Below are positions 1 to 4,312 of a DNA stretch of 7,351 nucleotides, piece by piece. The position numbers and the translations under genes are program-made. Location of the stretch: the NCBI GenBank assembly GCA_003647525.1, contig QMMZ01000085.1:1-7351 (forward strand). The letters run 5' to 3'. Numbering within the stretch: position 1 is the first letter of the stretch; every line of letters begins with the position of its first letter. The DNA is from Deltaproteobacteria bacterium. Its GTDB lineage: Bacteria > Desulfobacterota > Desulfobacteria > Desulfobacterales > ETH-SRB1. The notes under the pieces were generated by a model. That model saw only the letters and a list, made by a program, of their open reading frames with translations, was not told the origin of the DNA and made no database searches.

Positions 1-69
1 GAAGGCACCCACGACATTCATTTGCTGATTACGGGGTGTGATGTAACGGGAATTCAGGCGTTTAAGTAG
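1..69 (+). CDS. 3' end of an unidentified protein (partial)
   Basis: Frame 1 is open from the left edge to a TAG stop at 67-69 and encodes 22 residues ending in TGCDVTGIQAFK. The stretch is richer in G and C than the following intergenic DNA, as expected for coding sequence here. After the stop, the DNA to position 184 has no open frame of note. The gene would start left of the window. Too little is visible to assign a family, and a chance open frame of this length cannot be excluded. Confidence 0.4.
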   Translation, partial: EGTHDIHLLITGCDVTGIQAFK

Positions 70-141
70 AGTCTGTCTATAATGTCCATTTTCTTCGCTT
101 GTCTGCCCTGACATATACACCCCAATATTAAATACAAAACT

Positions 142-184
142 GATAAATTAAATTCGTTAAATTGCAGTAATAAAAATTTGAAGT
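142..184 (+). promoter_or_regulatory. Conserved leader of TA module 1, probable promoter region
   Basis: The sequence from GATAAATTAAATTCG up to the start codon is almost the same as the leader of module 7 at 5188-5231. Conservation starts abruptly at GATAAATT, so this is the left edge of the duplicated module. TAAATTCG at 149-156 matches the Bacteroidota -7 box TAnnTTTG with one mismatch and lies 28 bp before the ATG. No convincing -33 TTG is seen. Antitoxins of this kind usually repress their own promoter, so the operator probably lies here; that is inference. Confidence 0.35.
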
Positions 185-418
185 ATGAAGCAACTTGTTT
201 TAAATATTGAAGAAAGTGAGCTTAAATCTTTTCTCGCTTACATTAAAACACTAGATTTTGTATCGGTTTCGGATGAAACAGAATTAAGTAGTGATTTAAT
301 GGATATTCCTCAATGGCAAAAGAATATTGTTAGTGAGCGGATTAAAAACAGTAATGCTGAAGAGTTAATTCCCTGGGAAAAAGCCCGCAAGCAATTAAAG
401 TTTAAAACCAAACAATGA
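185..418 (+). CDS. Type II antitoxin of module 1 (77 aa)
   Basis: Small charged protein that by position should neutralise the RelE/ParE-type toxin encoded immediately downstream and probably represses the operon. The N-terminus (MKQLVLNIEESEL) looks like a short beta strand followed by a helix, as in small dimerising or DNA-binding antitoxin heads. The C-terminal part has a W...R...W..A pattern (PQWQKNIVSERI, then PWEKARKQL) resembling toxin-binding tails of addiction-module components. The stop codon overlaps the toxin start by 4 bp (ATGA, 415-418), so the genes are translationally coupled. The first 31 residues nearly match the module 7 antitoxin, while the middle differs in sequence and length. 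The family is inferred mostly from context and I do not recognise a named gene. Confidence 0.8.
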   Translation: MKQLVLNIEESELKSFLAYIKTLDFVSVSDETELSSDLMDIPQWQKNIVSERIKNSNAEELIPWEKARKQLKFKTKQ

Positions 419-717
419 TTTATTTTACAGTTTTAATTGAGCCAAAAGCTATTGAAGATATGCAGAAGGCAATCAATTATTACGATGATAAACAAGTTGG
501 GTTAGGTTTAAAATTCGAAAGGTGTATACACGACCGCTTGAAATTATTGGAAATGAATCCCTTTTTTCAAATTCGCTATAAGGATGTTCATTGTCTTCCT
601 TTAAAAAAGTTTCCATTTATGGTTCATTTCACGATTGATGAAATTCAGAAGCTTGTTATAGTAAGGGCTGTCTTTCACACCTCCTTAAACCCTCAAAAAT
701 GGAAAAAAAGAGAATAA
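415..717 (+). CDS. RelE/ParE-family toxin of module 1 (100 aa)
   Basis: Member of the RelE/ParE toxin superfamily, whose members cleave ribosome-bound mRNA (RelE) or poison DNA gyrase (ParE); the sequence does not tell which. The length is typical. Seen features are an N-terminal strand (VLIEPKAIEDM), two helices with YYDD and GLGLKFE, the NPFFQIRYKDV turn, and the strand pair LPLKKFPFMVHF and VIVRAVFHTS. These follow the usual order helix hairpin, R-Y strand, FP-f-v-F strand and final strand. It starts inside the antitoxin stop codon (ATGA). The last 15 residues (ending NPQKWKKRE) and the DNA behind them are almost identical to module 7, whereas the central part is clearly diverged, suggesting altered partner specificity. 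Confidence 0.88.
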   Translation: MIYFTVLIEPKAIEDMQKAINYYDDKQVGLGLKFERCIHDRLKLLEMNPFFQIRYKDVHCLPLKKFPFMVHFTIDEIQKLVIVRAVFHTSLNPQKWKKRE

Positions 718-755
718 CCCACTATTCGCACCGATTAAATGTGCAGTAAAAGCGT

Positions 756-811
756 AGTCAGCAGATGGCTTCCTTCGACAAGCTCAGGACAGGCGCCGCC
801 ACCCGGTGACT
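756..811. repeat. REP-like palindromic element, copy A
   Basis: Runs from AGTCA to GGTGACT and contains TTCCTTCGACAAGCTCAGG followed by ACAGGCGCCGCCACCC. The outer ends can pair (TGGC with GCCA, AGTCA with TGACT), but less well than copy C at 2505-2606. Copy G at 5782-5837 has the same layout and nearly the same sequence. It lies in the convergent gap between modules 1 and 2, directly before core repeat A. TTCGACAAGCTCAG words are common interspersed repeats in Bacteroidota. Confidence 0.75.
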
Positions 812-825
812 GGTTGCGGTTACCA

Positions 826-914
826 AATTTACCAACAAAAACACTCTACAGTTTACTGCAAACTTGTTTTTAAAAGCGGTTGCCATTATCGCGTTGCTAA
901 AATGTCAAGCTGCG
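826..914 (+). repeat. Two-hairpin core repeat, copy A
   Basis: One of six copies of a non-coding element starting AATTTACCAACAAA and normally ending GCGTGGGG. The central parts AAACTTGTTTTTAAAA and GGTTGCCATTATCGCG are well conserved. The first hairpin has changed register (CAG-TTTA-CTG). The second pairs TTGCCATT with AATGTCAA, leaving one C:T mismatch also present in copies E and F. The usual GGGG end is replaced by eight T at 915-922, so this copy resembles a factor-independent terminator for module 1. Confidence 0.85.
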
Positions 915-922
915 TTTTTTTT
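915..922 (+). terminator. Possible terminator of module 1 (T8 after a hairpin)
   Basis: Eight T follow the second hairpin of core repeat A. The layout resembles an intrinsic terminator for the + strand operon of module 1, but six bases (GCTGCG) separate the best stem from the T-run and the stem is only moderately stable. The other core copies lack the T-run, so this would be specific to this site. Confidence 0.35.
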
Positions 923-968
923 ATAATTGGATAGTCGTAGGGGGTAACAATAATTAAATATTACCTTG

Positions 969-1266
969 TTAATATAGGAGTTTCTTCGGATCTTTTCTAT
1001 TATCCCAAATAGTTAAAATAATAATTTCATTATTATTTGAATCTACCTTGTAAAATAGGCTATTGTGCTTTGTAAGGTATGCTTTGTGTATATTCTTATT
1101 GCCTTTTGATTCGATATATAGCAAGGGATTCCTCTTTATAACCCTTATTAAATCATCAGTTTTATTAATAAAGGATACCACTTCTTTAATTCCCCCGGTT
1201 CTTTCAAGGTAATCAAGTACTTTGGAATAATCGTGTTTTGCCCTGGGGGGTCCATTTAGCTTTCAT
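969..1266 (-). pseudogene. RelE/ParE-family toxin of module 2, frameshifted
   Basis: An ATG at 1266 lies one base after the antitoxin stop (TAA-A-ATG), where the toxin should start, but its frame stops after 15 codons (MKAKWTPQGKTRLFQST). Removing one base from the C6 run (G6 at 1245-1250 on the + strand) gives a continuous 98-residue protein. It begins MKAKWTPRAKHDYSKV, continues into VLDYLERTGGIKEVV, and ends IWDNRKDPKKLLY. That length and the WDNRKDPKKL end are typical of the RelE/ParE family and resemble the module 4 toxin end (FDSRQDPKKMNG). Either the toxin is inactivated, or the tract is a slippage or phase-variation site, or it is a sequencing error. Without the fix, only a GTG-started 70-residue C-terminal fragment (1181-969) is open. 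Confidence 0.8.
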
Positions 1267-1267
1267 T

Positions 1268-1510
1268 TTATGAAAGTCCGTGTTTCTCCCTGAATTCATT
1301 GATGACTTTTTCGTGCGGGACTGTTTCGCCTCTATCAGCTTGTTTCAGGCTCATTTCTATTGATTTCCTGACTTCCTCAGGAAGTTCATTCCAAAAATCG
1401 GAATCACTTTCCTGTTTGCTTAAAAGCATTTTAATTTTATTCAATAAAGCTACATCATTGACTTTATCAATAAGAATATGCAAATCCGATTTTAATTCCA
1501 ATGCGGTCAT
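1268..1510 (-). CDS. Type II antitoxin of module 2 (80 aa)
   Basis: Intact antitoxin of the addiction-module-component kind. The N-terminal half is an amphipathic helical segment (LKSDLHILIDKVNDVALLNKIKML in type, broken by short turns). The C-terminal half has DFWNELPEEV, then IEMSLKQADRGETVPHEKV, matching the module 5 antitoxin at W, I-E-x-x-L-K-Q and P-H-E-x-V. Such C-terminal tails bind RelE/ParE toxins. It starts at an ATG 22 bp after a perfect TAnnTTTG box. The partner toxin downstream is frameshifted, so this may now be an orphan antitoxin, possibly protecting against related toxins. Confidence 0.85.
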   Translation of the reverse strand: MTALELKSDLHILIDKVNDVALLNKIKMLLSKQESDSDFWNELPEEVRKSIEMSLKQADRGETVPHEKVINEFREKHGLS

Positions 1511-1532
1511 AGTGTATTTTTGTTACGCTTAA

Positions 1533-1540
1533 CAAAGTTA
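1533..1540 (-). promoter_or_regulatory. -7 box of module 2 promoter (TAACTTTG)
   Basis: CAAAGTTA on the + strand reads TAACTTTG on the - strand, a perfect match to the Bacteroidota -7 consensus TAnnTTTG. It lies 22 bp before the antitoxin ATG at 1510. No TTG was found at the usual 19-21 bp further upstream. The flanking GTTAACGAAATTTTAC is AT-rich and could include the operator. Confidence 0.6.
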
Positions 1541-1570
1541 ACGAAATTTTACAATGCCATAAGAATCGCC

Positions 1571-1691
1571 TGGCGACTGCTTAATAAATTTACCGGTCAG
1601 GTATGACCGAAGGATTGCAAATCCTTCGGAGCAGGGCATTATAAGTGCAGGGGCATTCCGCAGCATTGCACCAGGTATTGTGTACTGCGGA
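1571..1691. repeat. Divergent-gap repeat B with three hairpins and a remnant lead-in to the core repeat
   Basis: GACTGCTTAATAAATTTACC (1575-1594) matches the lead-in of core copies C and E (GACTGCTTACTGAATTTACC), but the core itself is missing. Three hairpins follow: GGTCA-ggta-TGACC (1595-1608), CGAAGGATT-gca-AATCCTTCG (1608-1628), and TCCGCAG (1657-1663) pairing with CTGCGGA (1685-1691). The second hairpin recurs at 5162-5182 and, degraded, at 5975-5990. It lies between the divergent promoters of modules 2 and 3. Confidence 0.7.
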
Positions 1692-1762
1692 GCATATAGC
1701 TATAGGGGAGCTCAATAAATTTTGCAAATCTTTTGTGTTTTTCATTTCTCGTATAAGGTTTG

Positions 1763-1770
1763 TATATTTG
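1763..1770 (+). promoter_or_regulatory. -7 box of module 3 promoter (TATATTTG)
   Basis: TATATTTG is a perfect TAnnTTTG match, 55 bp before the antitoxin ATG at 1826. TTC at 1741-1743 lies 19 bp upstream and would be a one-mismatch -33 element. The long leader contains GGTTATTCATTGAGAATCAGG, which holds the weak inverted pair ATTC/GAAT and could bind the antitoxin. Confidence 0.5.
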
Positions 1771-1825
1771 GTTATTCATTGAGAATCAGGAGTAAATCAA
1801 TATTCTAGCTTAAAAATAATTGATT

Positions 1826-2044
1826 ATGAAACAAGTTGTTATAAACATACCGGATAATAAGTATCTTGATTTTATTAATTATATTAAAAGCAAGTTTACC
1901 GATATTCAGATAAAAGAAAAAAAATCGAAAGCCAACGTAGTAAATGAGAACGAAAGCACCTACGAAACAATGCTTTTGTCCGAAAAAAGCCTTGCCGAGG
2001 ATTGGCTGTCGGATGAAGACAACAGGTGGGATGATGTTTTATAA
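1826..2044 (+). CDS. Antitoxin of MazF/PemK module 3 (72 aa)
   Basis: Acidic small protein placed 3 bp before a MazF-type toxin, so it is the cognate antitoxin. The start is taken at ATG 1826; a TTG two codons earlier is less likely. The N-terminus (MKQVVINIPDNKYLDFINYI) resembles the heads of the RelE/ParE antitoxins of modules 1 and 7 (MKQLVLNIEESEL...YIKTL). The very acidic, tryptophan-containing tail (SLAEDWLSDEDNRWDDVL) is what a MazF-binding extension should look like, since acidic antitoxin tails fill the RNA-binding groove. The same head thus appears to be joined to tails for different toxin families. Confidence 0.82.
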   Translation: MKQVVINIPDNKYLDFINYIKSKFTDIQIKEKKSKANVVNENESTYETMLLSEKSLAEDWLSDEDNRWDDVL

Positions 2045-2047
2045 AAC

Positions 2048-2386
2048 ATGAAATACAAAAAAGGCGATATTGTAATTATTGGTTTTCCGTTTTCTGATTT
2101 GTCCAGCACAAAGAAAAGGCCGGCACTTATAATTTCTAACAGCATAGTAAACAAAACCGGTGATTACCTAATGGTTCAGGTCACTTCAAAAATCCGGAAC
2201 GATACGTTTTCGCTACGTATAAAAAAAACCGATTTCGTTAAGGGCAAGGACCTTCCTTTGCAAAGCAGTATAAGGCTGCATAAAATATTCCTGTTAAACG
2301 AAAGTCTGATTATTTCCAGGAATACTGCGGTAAATCCCGGTTTTCTTGATTCGATAATTGAAAATATAATACAACTCATCAAATAA
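2048..2386 (+). CDS. MazF/PemK-family mRNA interferase toxin (112 aa)
   Basis: Sequence-specific endoribonuclease of the MazF/PemK family, which acts on single-stranded mRNA in the cytoplasm and is held inactive by the upstream antitoxin. Seen motifs are the N-terminal SH3-like barrel start GDIVIIGFPFSD (residues 6-17), KKRPALIIS (22-30) with R24 as the likely catalytic arginine, and VTSK with T46 as the likely catalytic threonine. SSIRLHKIFLL (about 73-83) matches the conserved s-x-i-R-l-d-k segment. The length is normal and all key residues are present, so it is probably active. The 78-bp repeat at 2385-2462 starts within the stop codon. Confidence 0.93.
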   Translation: MKYKKGDIVIIGFPFSDLSSTKKRPALIISNSIVNKTGDYLMVQVTSKIRNDTFSLRIKKTDFVKGKDLPLQSSIRLHKIFLLNESLIISRNTAVNPGFLDSIIENIIQLIK

Positions 2387-2462
2387 AAGCAATAATTTAC
2401 GACTAAAGTTTAGGGTCATTTTAGCCTATCTGAAGCACGACATAAGCCAGGTTAAAAAATGC
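2385..2462. repeat. 78-bp direct repeat, left copy
   Basis: Starts AAAAGCAATAAT and ends CCAGGTTAAAAAATGC. It matches 3382-3459 in the same orientation with three mismatches and no gaps. The two copies bracket REP element C, core repeat C and the whole of module 4. This copy overlaps the last two bases of the mazF-like stop codon and is followed by an A/T-rich stretch with AAAAAAT and ATTTTTT runs that could pair. Confidence 0.9.
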
Positions 2463-2504
2463 AATGTAAAATACAATATGCTTTAGATTTTTTTAAGGAA
2501 TCTT

Positions 2505-2606
2505 AGTCACCGGGTGGCAGCGCCAGTCCTGAGCACTTCGACAGGTCTGTACTGAGCTTGTCGAAGTGCTCAGTACAGACCTGCCGAAGGAAGCCACCCG
2601 GTGACT
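2505..2606. repeat. REP-like element, copy C, with nested palindromes
   Basis: Perfect 14-bp outer inverted repeat: AGTCACCGGGTGGC (2505-2518) and GCCACCCGGTGACT (2593-2606). Inside are two overlapping, mutually exclusive palindromes. GAGCACTTCGACA (2531-2543) pairs with 2559-2571, and AGGTCTGTACTGAGC (2543-2557) pairs with 2568-2582. It lies in the convergent gap between modules 3 and 4 and could also end transcription from both sides. Copy E at 4190-4204 is the same site without the interior. Confidence 0.88.
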
Positions 2607-2614
2607 GCTTACTG

Positions 2615-2708
2615 AATTTACCAACAAAAATGCTTTGCAGCCTATTGCAAACTTGTTCTTAAAACCAGCTGCCATTAACGCTTTGCTCAAATGTTAACCT
2701 GCGTGGGG
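2615..2708 (+). repeat. Two-hairpin core repeat, copy C
   Basis: 94-bp element from AATTTACCAACAAAAATGC to GCGTGGGG, differing from copy E at four positions with no gaps. The first hairpin pairs TTTGCA with TGCAAA inside an outer AACAA/TTGTT arm. The second is weakened here (CATT/AATG core only). It is immediately followed by unique DNA leading to the 3' end of module 4. Confidence 0.9.
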
Positions 2709-2757
2709 GGTGAGGAATGGTAAGCAAAAACCTGATATCAGTTTAAACATGATGGTT

Positions 2758-3057
2758 TTAACCATTCATTTTTTTGGGGTCCTGTCTTGAATCAAAAATA
2801 TCGGTAATAAATATAATTCCATTTTCAATTCTATAGATAATTTTACAATGATCCACGATTAATCTTCTGTGCTGAAGTCCAAGAGGAGCGAGTAGTTCTT
2901 CTTTCTGACCGAGAAATGGGTTTTTTATCAGTAATTCTGCTTTATCTAAAATTTTATCCCTTATTAGTATCAACTTATTATGACTTACCTTCAATCTCAT
3001 AAAAGCAAGCATTTCTTTAAATGAAAATAGTGCCTGTTCGGTGTAAACCAACTTCAT
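2758..3057 (-). CDS. RelE/ParE-family toxin of module 4 (99 aa)
   Basis: Full-length RelE/ParE superfamily toxin. Seen features are the N-terminal strand and helix (LVYTEQALFSFKEMLAFM), a second helix (LIRDKILDKAELL), the NPFLGQKEELL turn, and the strands HRRLIVDHCKIIYRIENG and IIFITDIFDSRQDPKKM. The R-R-L-I-V...K-I-I-Y-R and final FDSRQDPKK motifs are characteristic of Bacteroidota members of this family. The start codon overlaps the antitoxin stop by 4 bp (3054-3057), so the genes are coupled. The target (mRNA on the ribosome or gyrase) cannot be decided from the sequence. Confidence 0.92.
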   Translation of the reverse strand: MKLVYTEQALFSFKEMLAFMRLKVSHNKLILIRDKILDKAELLIKNPFLGQKEELLAPLGLQHRRLIVDHCKIIYRIENGIIFITDIFDSRQDPKKMNG

Positions 3058-3281
3058 TCTTTTAAAAATTCGTTGGTTTTTACTTCTATTTCCGACCGGT
3101 CCATCAGTCTTCCATTCTCAATATCCAATTCTGATTTCCGGGCTCTTGAGATAAGTTTTTCTTTTGCCACGCTTTTGTTACCTGCTTCTTGTAAAAGTGC
3201 TTTTATTGCTTCCAATATACTTTCATTTCGTTCTACTTCAACAAGTTCTTTAATTTTTTTTCGCAAATCTATAGCTGACAT
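3054..3281 (-). CDS. Type II antitoxin of module 4 (75 aa)
   Basis: Helical, highly charged antitoxin (MSAIDLRKKIKELVEVERNE, then ILEAIKALLQEA). Its C-terminal tail (LISRARKSELDIENGRLMDR...) has the R...S..DI..G pattern seen at the toxin-binding end of RelE/ParE antitoxins. The frame stays open to 3416, but ATG 3281 is chosen because a perfect -7 box lies just upstream (3296-3303) and because the extension would run into repeat DNA. Its stop overlaps the toxin start in an ATGA. It is not close in sequence to the other antitoxins in the array. Confidence 0.85.
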   Translation of the reverse strand: MSAIDLRKKIKELVEVERNESILEAIKALLQEAGNKSVAKEKLISRARKSELDIENGRLMDRSEIEVKTNEFLKE

Positions 3282-3295
3282 AATATTGCTTTTTA

Positions 3296-3303
3296 CAAAG
3301 TTA
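3296..3303 (-). promoter_or_regulatory. -7 box of module 4 promoter (TAACTTTG)
   Basis: CAAAGTTA on the + strand gives TAACTTTG on the - strand, a perfect TAnnTTTG box and the same octamer as in front of module 2. It is 14 bp before the chosen ATG at 3281 and supports that start. No good -33 TTG is seen. Confidence 0.6.
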
Positions 3304-3381
3304 AACAATTTAGATAATGTTGGTATTGGAATCTTTGCAAATAAAGACTTACTTAATTTTCTACAGTATATTATATCTAAC

Positions 3382-3459
3382 AAAAGCAATAATATACGAT
3401 TAAAATTTAGGGTCATTTTAGCCTATCTGAAGCACGACATAAGCCAGGTTAAAAAATGC
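3382..3459. repeat. 78-bp direct repeat, right copy
   Basis: Matches 2385-2462 with three mismatches over 78 bp. Its end (GGTTAAAAAATGC) merges directly into core repeat D, replacing the usual ACCAACAAAAATGC left arm. The copies lie 997 bp apart in direct orientation around module 4, so homologous recombination between them would remove that module with one repeat set. Confidence 0.9.
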
Positions 3460-3533
3460 TTAACAGTTAATTGTAAACTTGTTTTTAATACCGGTTGCCA
3501 TTCCGCTTTGCTAAAATGGCAACTTACGTGGGG
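3450..3533 (+). repeat. Two-hairpin core repeat, copy D (hybrid left end)
   Basis: The right two thirds follow the core consensus to ACGTGGGG. The second hairpin is perfect: TTGCCATT (3495-3502) with AATGGCAA (3515-3522). The left arm comes from the 78-bp repeat, and the first hairpin is rebuilt with different bases (TTAACA/TGTAAA, one mismatch). It is in the divergent gap between modules 4 and 5, and the module 5 promoter starts 18 bp after its end. Confidence 0.85.
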
Positions 3534-3551
3534 ATTCTTTGATTTATTGTC

Positions 3552-3559
3552 TATCTTTG
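3552..3559 (+). promoter_or_regulatory. -7 box of module 5 promoter (TATCTTTG)
   Basis: Perfect TAnnTTTG match 22 bp before the ATG at 3582, the same spacing as in module 2. It lies just after the GTGGGG end of core repeat D, so the -33 region falls inside the repeat. No TTG is seen at 19-21 bp. Confidence 0.6.
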
Positions 3560-3581
3560 TTAAGTACGAAATAAACATCTT

Positions 3582-3833
3582 ATGAGCTCAAATACAGCCC
3601 AAATAAAAAATTATTTGCATAAACTTATTGTTGAGACAGATGACGAAACTATTCTTAACAGAGTTCAAGCTTATTTTACCACGCTTAAAGGTAAAAGTGT
3701 TGATTGGTGGGATACGATTTCAAGTCAGGAAAAAGATGCCATTGAAATTGGTTTGAAACAACTCGAAAACAAAGAGGGAACCCCTCATGAAGCAGTAAGC
3801 CGGAAAGTAGATAAATTACTTGGTAGAAAATGA
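3582..3833 (+). CDS. Type II antitoxin of module 5 (83 aa)
   Basis: Antitoxin of the same group as module 2. The helical N-terminus (IKNYLHKLIVETDDETILNR) is followed by VDWWDTISSQEKDAIEIGL and KQLENKEGTPHEAV, aligning with the module 2 protein at W, I-E-x-x-L-K-Q and P-H-E-x-V. The tail should bind the downstream RelE/ParE toxin. The last codons overlap the toxin start (ATGA, 3830-3833). The gene is preceded by a perfect -7 box, so the module carries its own promoter. Confidence 0.87.
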   Translation: MSSNTAQIKNYLHKLIVETDDETILNRVQAYFTTLKGKSVDWWDTISSQEKDAIEIGLKQLENKEGTPHEAVSRKVDKLLGRK

Positions 3834-4120
3834 AGGGATATCCAATATTCTGGTCTCCTTTAGCGGAAGAAACATACCTCAAAACACTCACATGGATTCT
3901 TGATAAGTGGACATTGAGAGAAGCTATTAATTTTGAAAATAAAGTTAATGGTCTGATTGAAAAACTTAAAATTCAAAAAAAACTTTGTCCGGTCTCTTCT
4001 ACAAAAAATAGCCTGAGACGTTGTGTAATTACCCCACAAACTTCTTTAGTTTATCAAATCAAAAACAAGATTATCGAAATTGTGGTTTTTATTGATAATA
4101 GAAGTGATCACAAATATTAG
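3830..4120 (+). CDS. RelE/ParE-family toxin of module 5 (96 aa)
   Basis: RelE/ParE superfamily toxin of normal length. Seen elements are SPLAEETYLKTLTWILDKW in the first helix, a second helix (AINFENKVNGLIEKL), the CPVSSTKNSLRRCVI region, the strand TSLVYQIKNKIIEIVVFIDNR and a short end SDHKY. The LVYQI-x-x-K-I-x-I-V-V-F-I-D-N-R block is the conserved C-terminal sheet, but the family's usual R-x-D-P-K-K end is changed to RSDHKY. This end variant might affect activity. The start overlaps the antitoxin stop by 4 bp. Confidence 0.88.
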   Translation: MKGYPIFWSPLAEETYLKTLTWILDKWTLREAINFENKVNGLIEKLKIQKKLCPVSSTKNSLRRCVITPQTSLVYQIKNKIIEIVVFIDNRSDHKY

Positions 4121-4126
4121 AACTAT

Positions 4127-4183
4127 CTGGCTCGCAATAATCTAGCGCGGATTTCCACCCTGGCGAACAATTATAATCCAGCG
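4127..4183. repeat. Imperfect tandem pair of about 22 bp
   Basis: CTGGCTCGCAATAATCTAGCG (4127-4147) and CTGGCGAACAATTATAATCC with AGCG (4160-4183) are similar direct copies just behind the module 5 toxin. The second copy can also form CTGG/CCAG ends. It could be a degraded intergenic repeat; no function is evident. Confidence 0.35.
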
Positions 4184-4189
4184 AATCTT

Positions 4190-4204
4190 AGTCACCGGGT
4201 GACT
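4190..4204. repeat. REP-like element, copy E, reduced to a 15-bp palindrome
   Basis: AGTCACCGGGTGACT is a 7+1+7 palindrome. The flanks (GAATCTT before, GCTTACTGAATTTACC after) are the same as around copy C, where about 87 extra bases sit between the two halves. This is either the empty site or the product of a precise loss between the inverted repeats. Confidence 0.8.
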
Positions 4205-4212
4205 GCTTACTG

Positions 4213-4306
4213 AATTTACCAACAAAAATGCTTTGCAGCCTATTGCAAACTTGTTCTTAAAACCGGCTGCCATTAACGCTTTGCTTAAATGTCAAACTGC
4301 GTGGGG
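4213..4306 (+). repeat. Two-hairpin core repeat, copy E
   Basis: 94-bp copy from AATTTACCAACAAAAATGC to GCGTGGGG. The first hairpin is complete: AACAA (4221-4225) and TTTGCA (4232-4237) pair with TGCAAA (4244-4249) and TTGTT (4251-4255). The second pairs TGCCATT with AATGTCA with one C:T mismatch. It ends 7 bp from the hepT-like stop codon in the convergent gap of modules 5 and 6. Confidence 0.9.
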
Positions 4307-4312
4307 AATCAA

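Noticed and set aside
70..141. Search for a gene or RNA between the left partial frame and module 1
   Set aside because: No open frame, hairpin of note or repeat shared with other gaps was found there.
171..180. AAAATTTG just before the module 1 and 7 start codons as the -7 box
   Set aside because: It lacks the leading T of TAnnTTTG and lies 4-5 bp from the ATG. TAAATTCG further upstream is at a better distance.
826..914. Core repeat as a classical MITE
   Set aside because: The left end (AATTTACC) and right end (GCGTGGGG) are not terminal inverted repeats of each other, and no target-site duplication is seen.
1299..1532. + strand open frame opposite the module 2 antitoxin
   Set aside because: It is antisense to a well-supported gene, and its Ser- and Cys-containing product has no family resemblance.
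1820..1825. TTG start two codons upstream in the module 3 antitoxin
   Set aside because: ATG 1826 is in frame, stronger, and aligns with the MKQ starts of modules 1 and 7.
2493..2690. Open frame on the - strand across REP C and core C
   Set aside because: It is entirely made of repeat sequence, shows no recognisable protein features, and is not kept open in the other copies.
3282..3416. N-terminal extension of the module 4 antitoxin from ATG 3416
   Set aside because: The extra 45 residues run through repeat DNA and the -7 box at 3296-3303. ATG 3281 gives a normal antitoxin length.
3073..3585. Long + strand open frame opposite module 4
   Set aside because: It lies antisense to the antitoxin gene and across repeats D. 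The composition is rich in Ser, Phe and Ile with no domain, as expected of a shadow frame.
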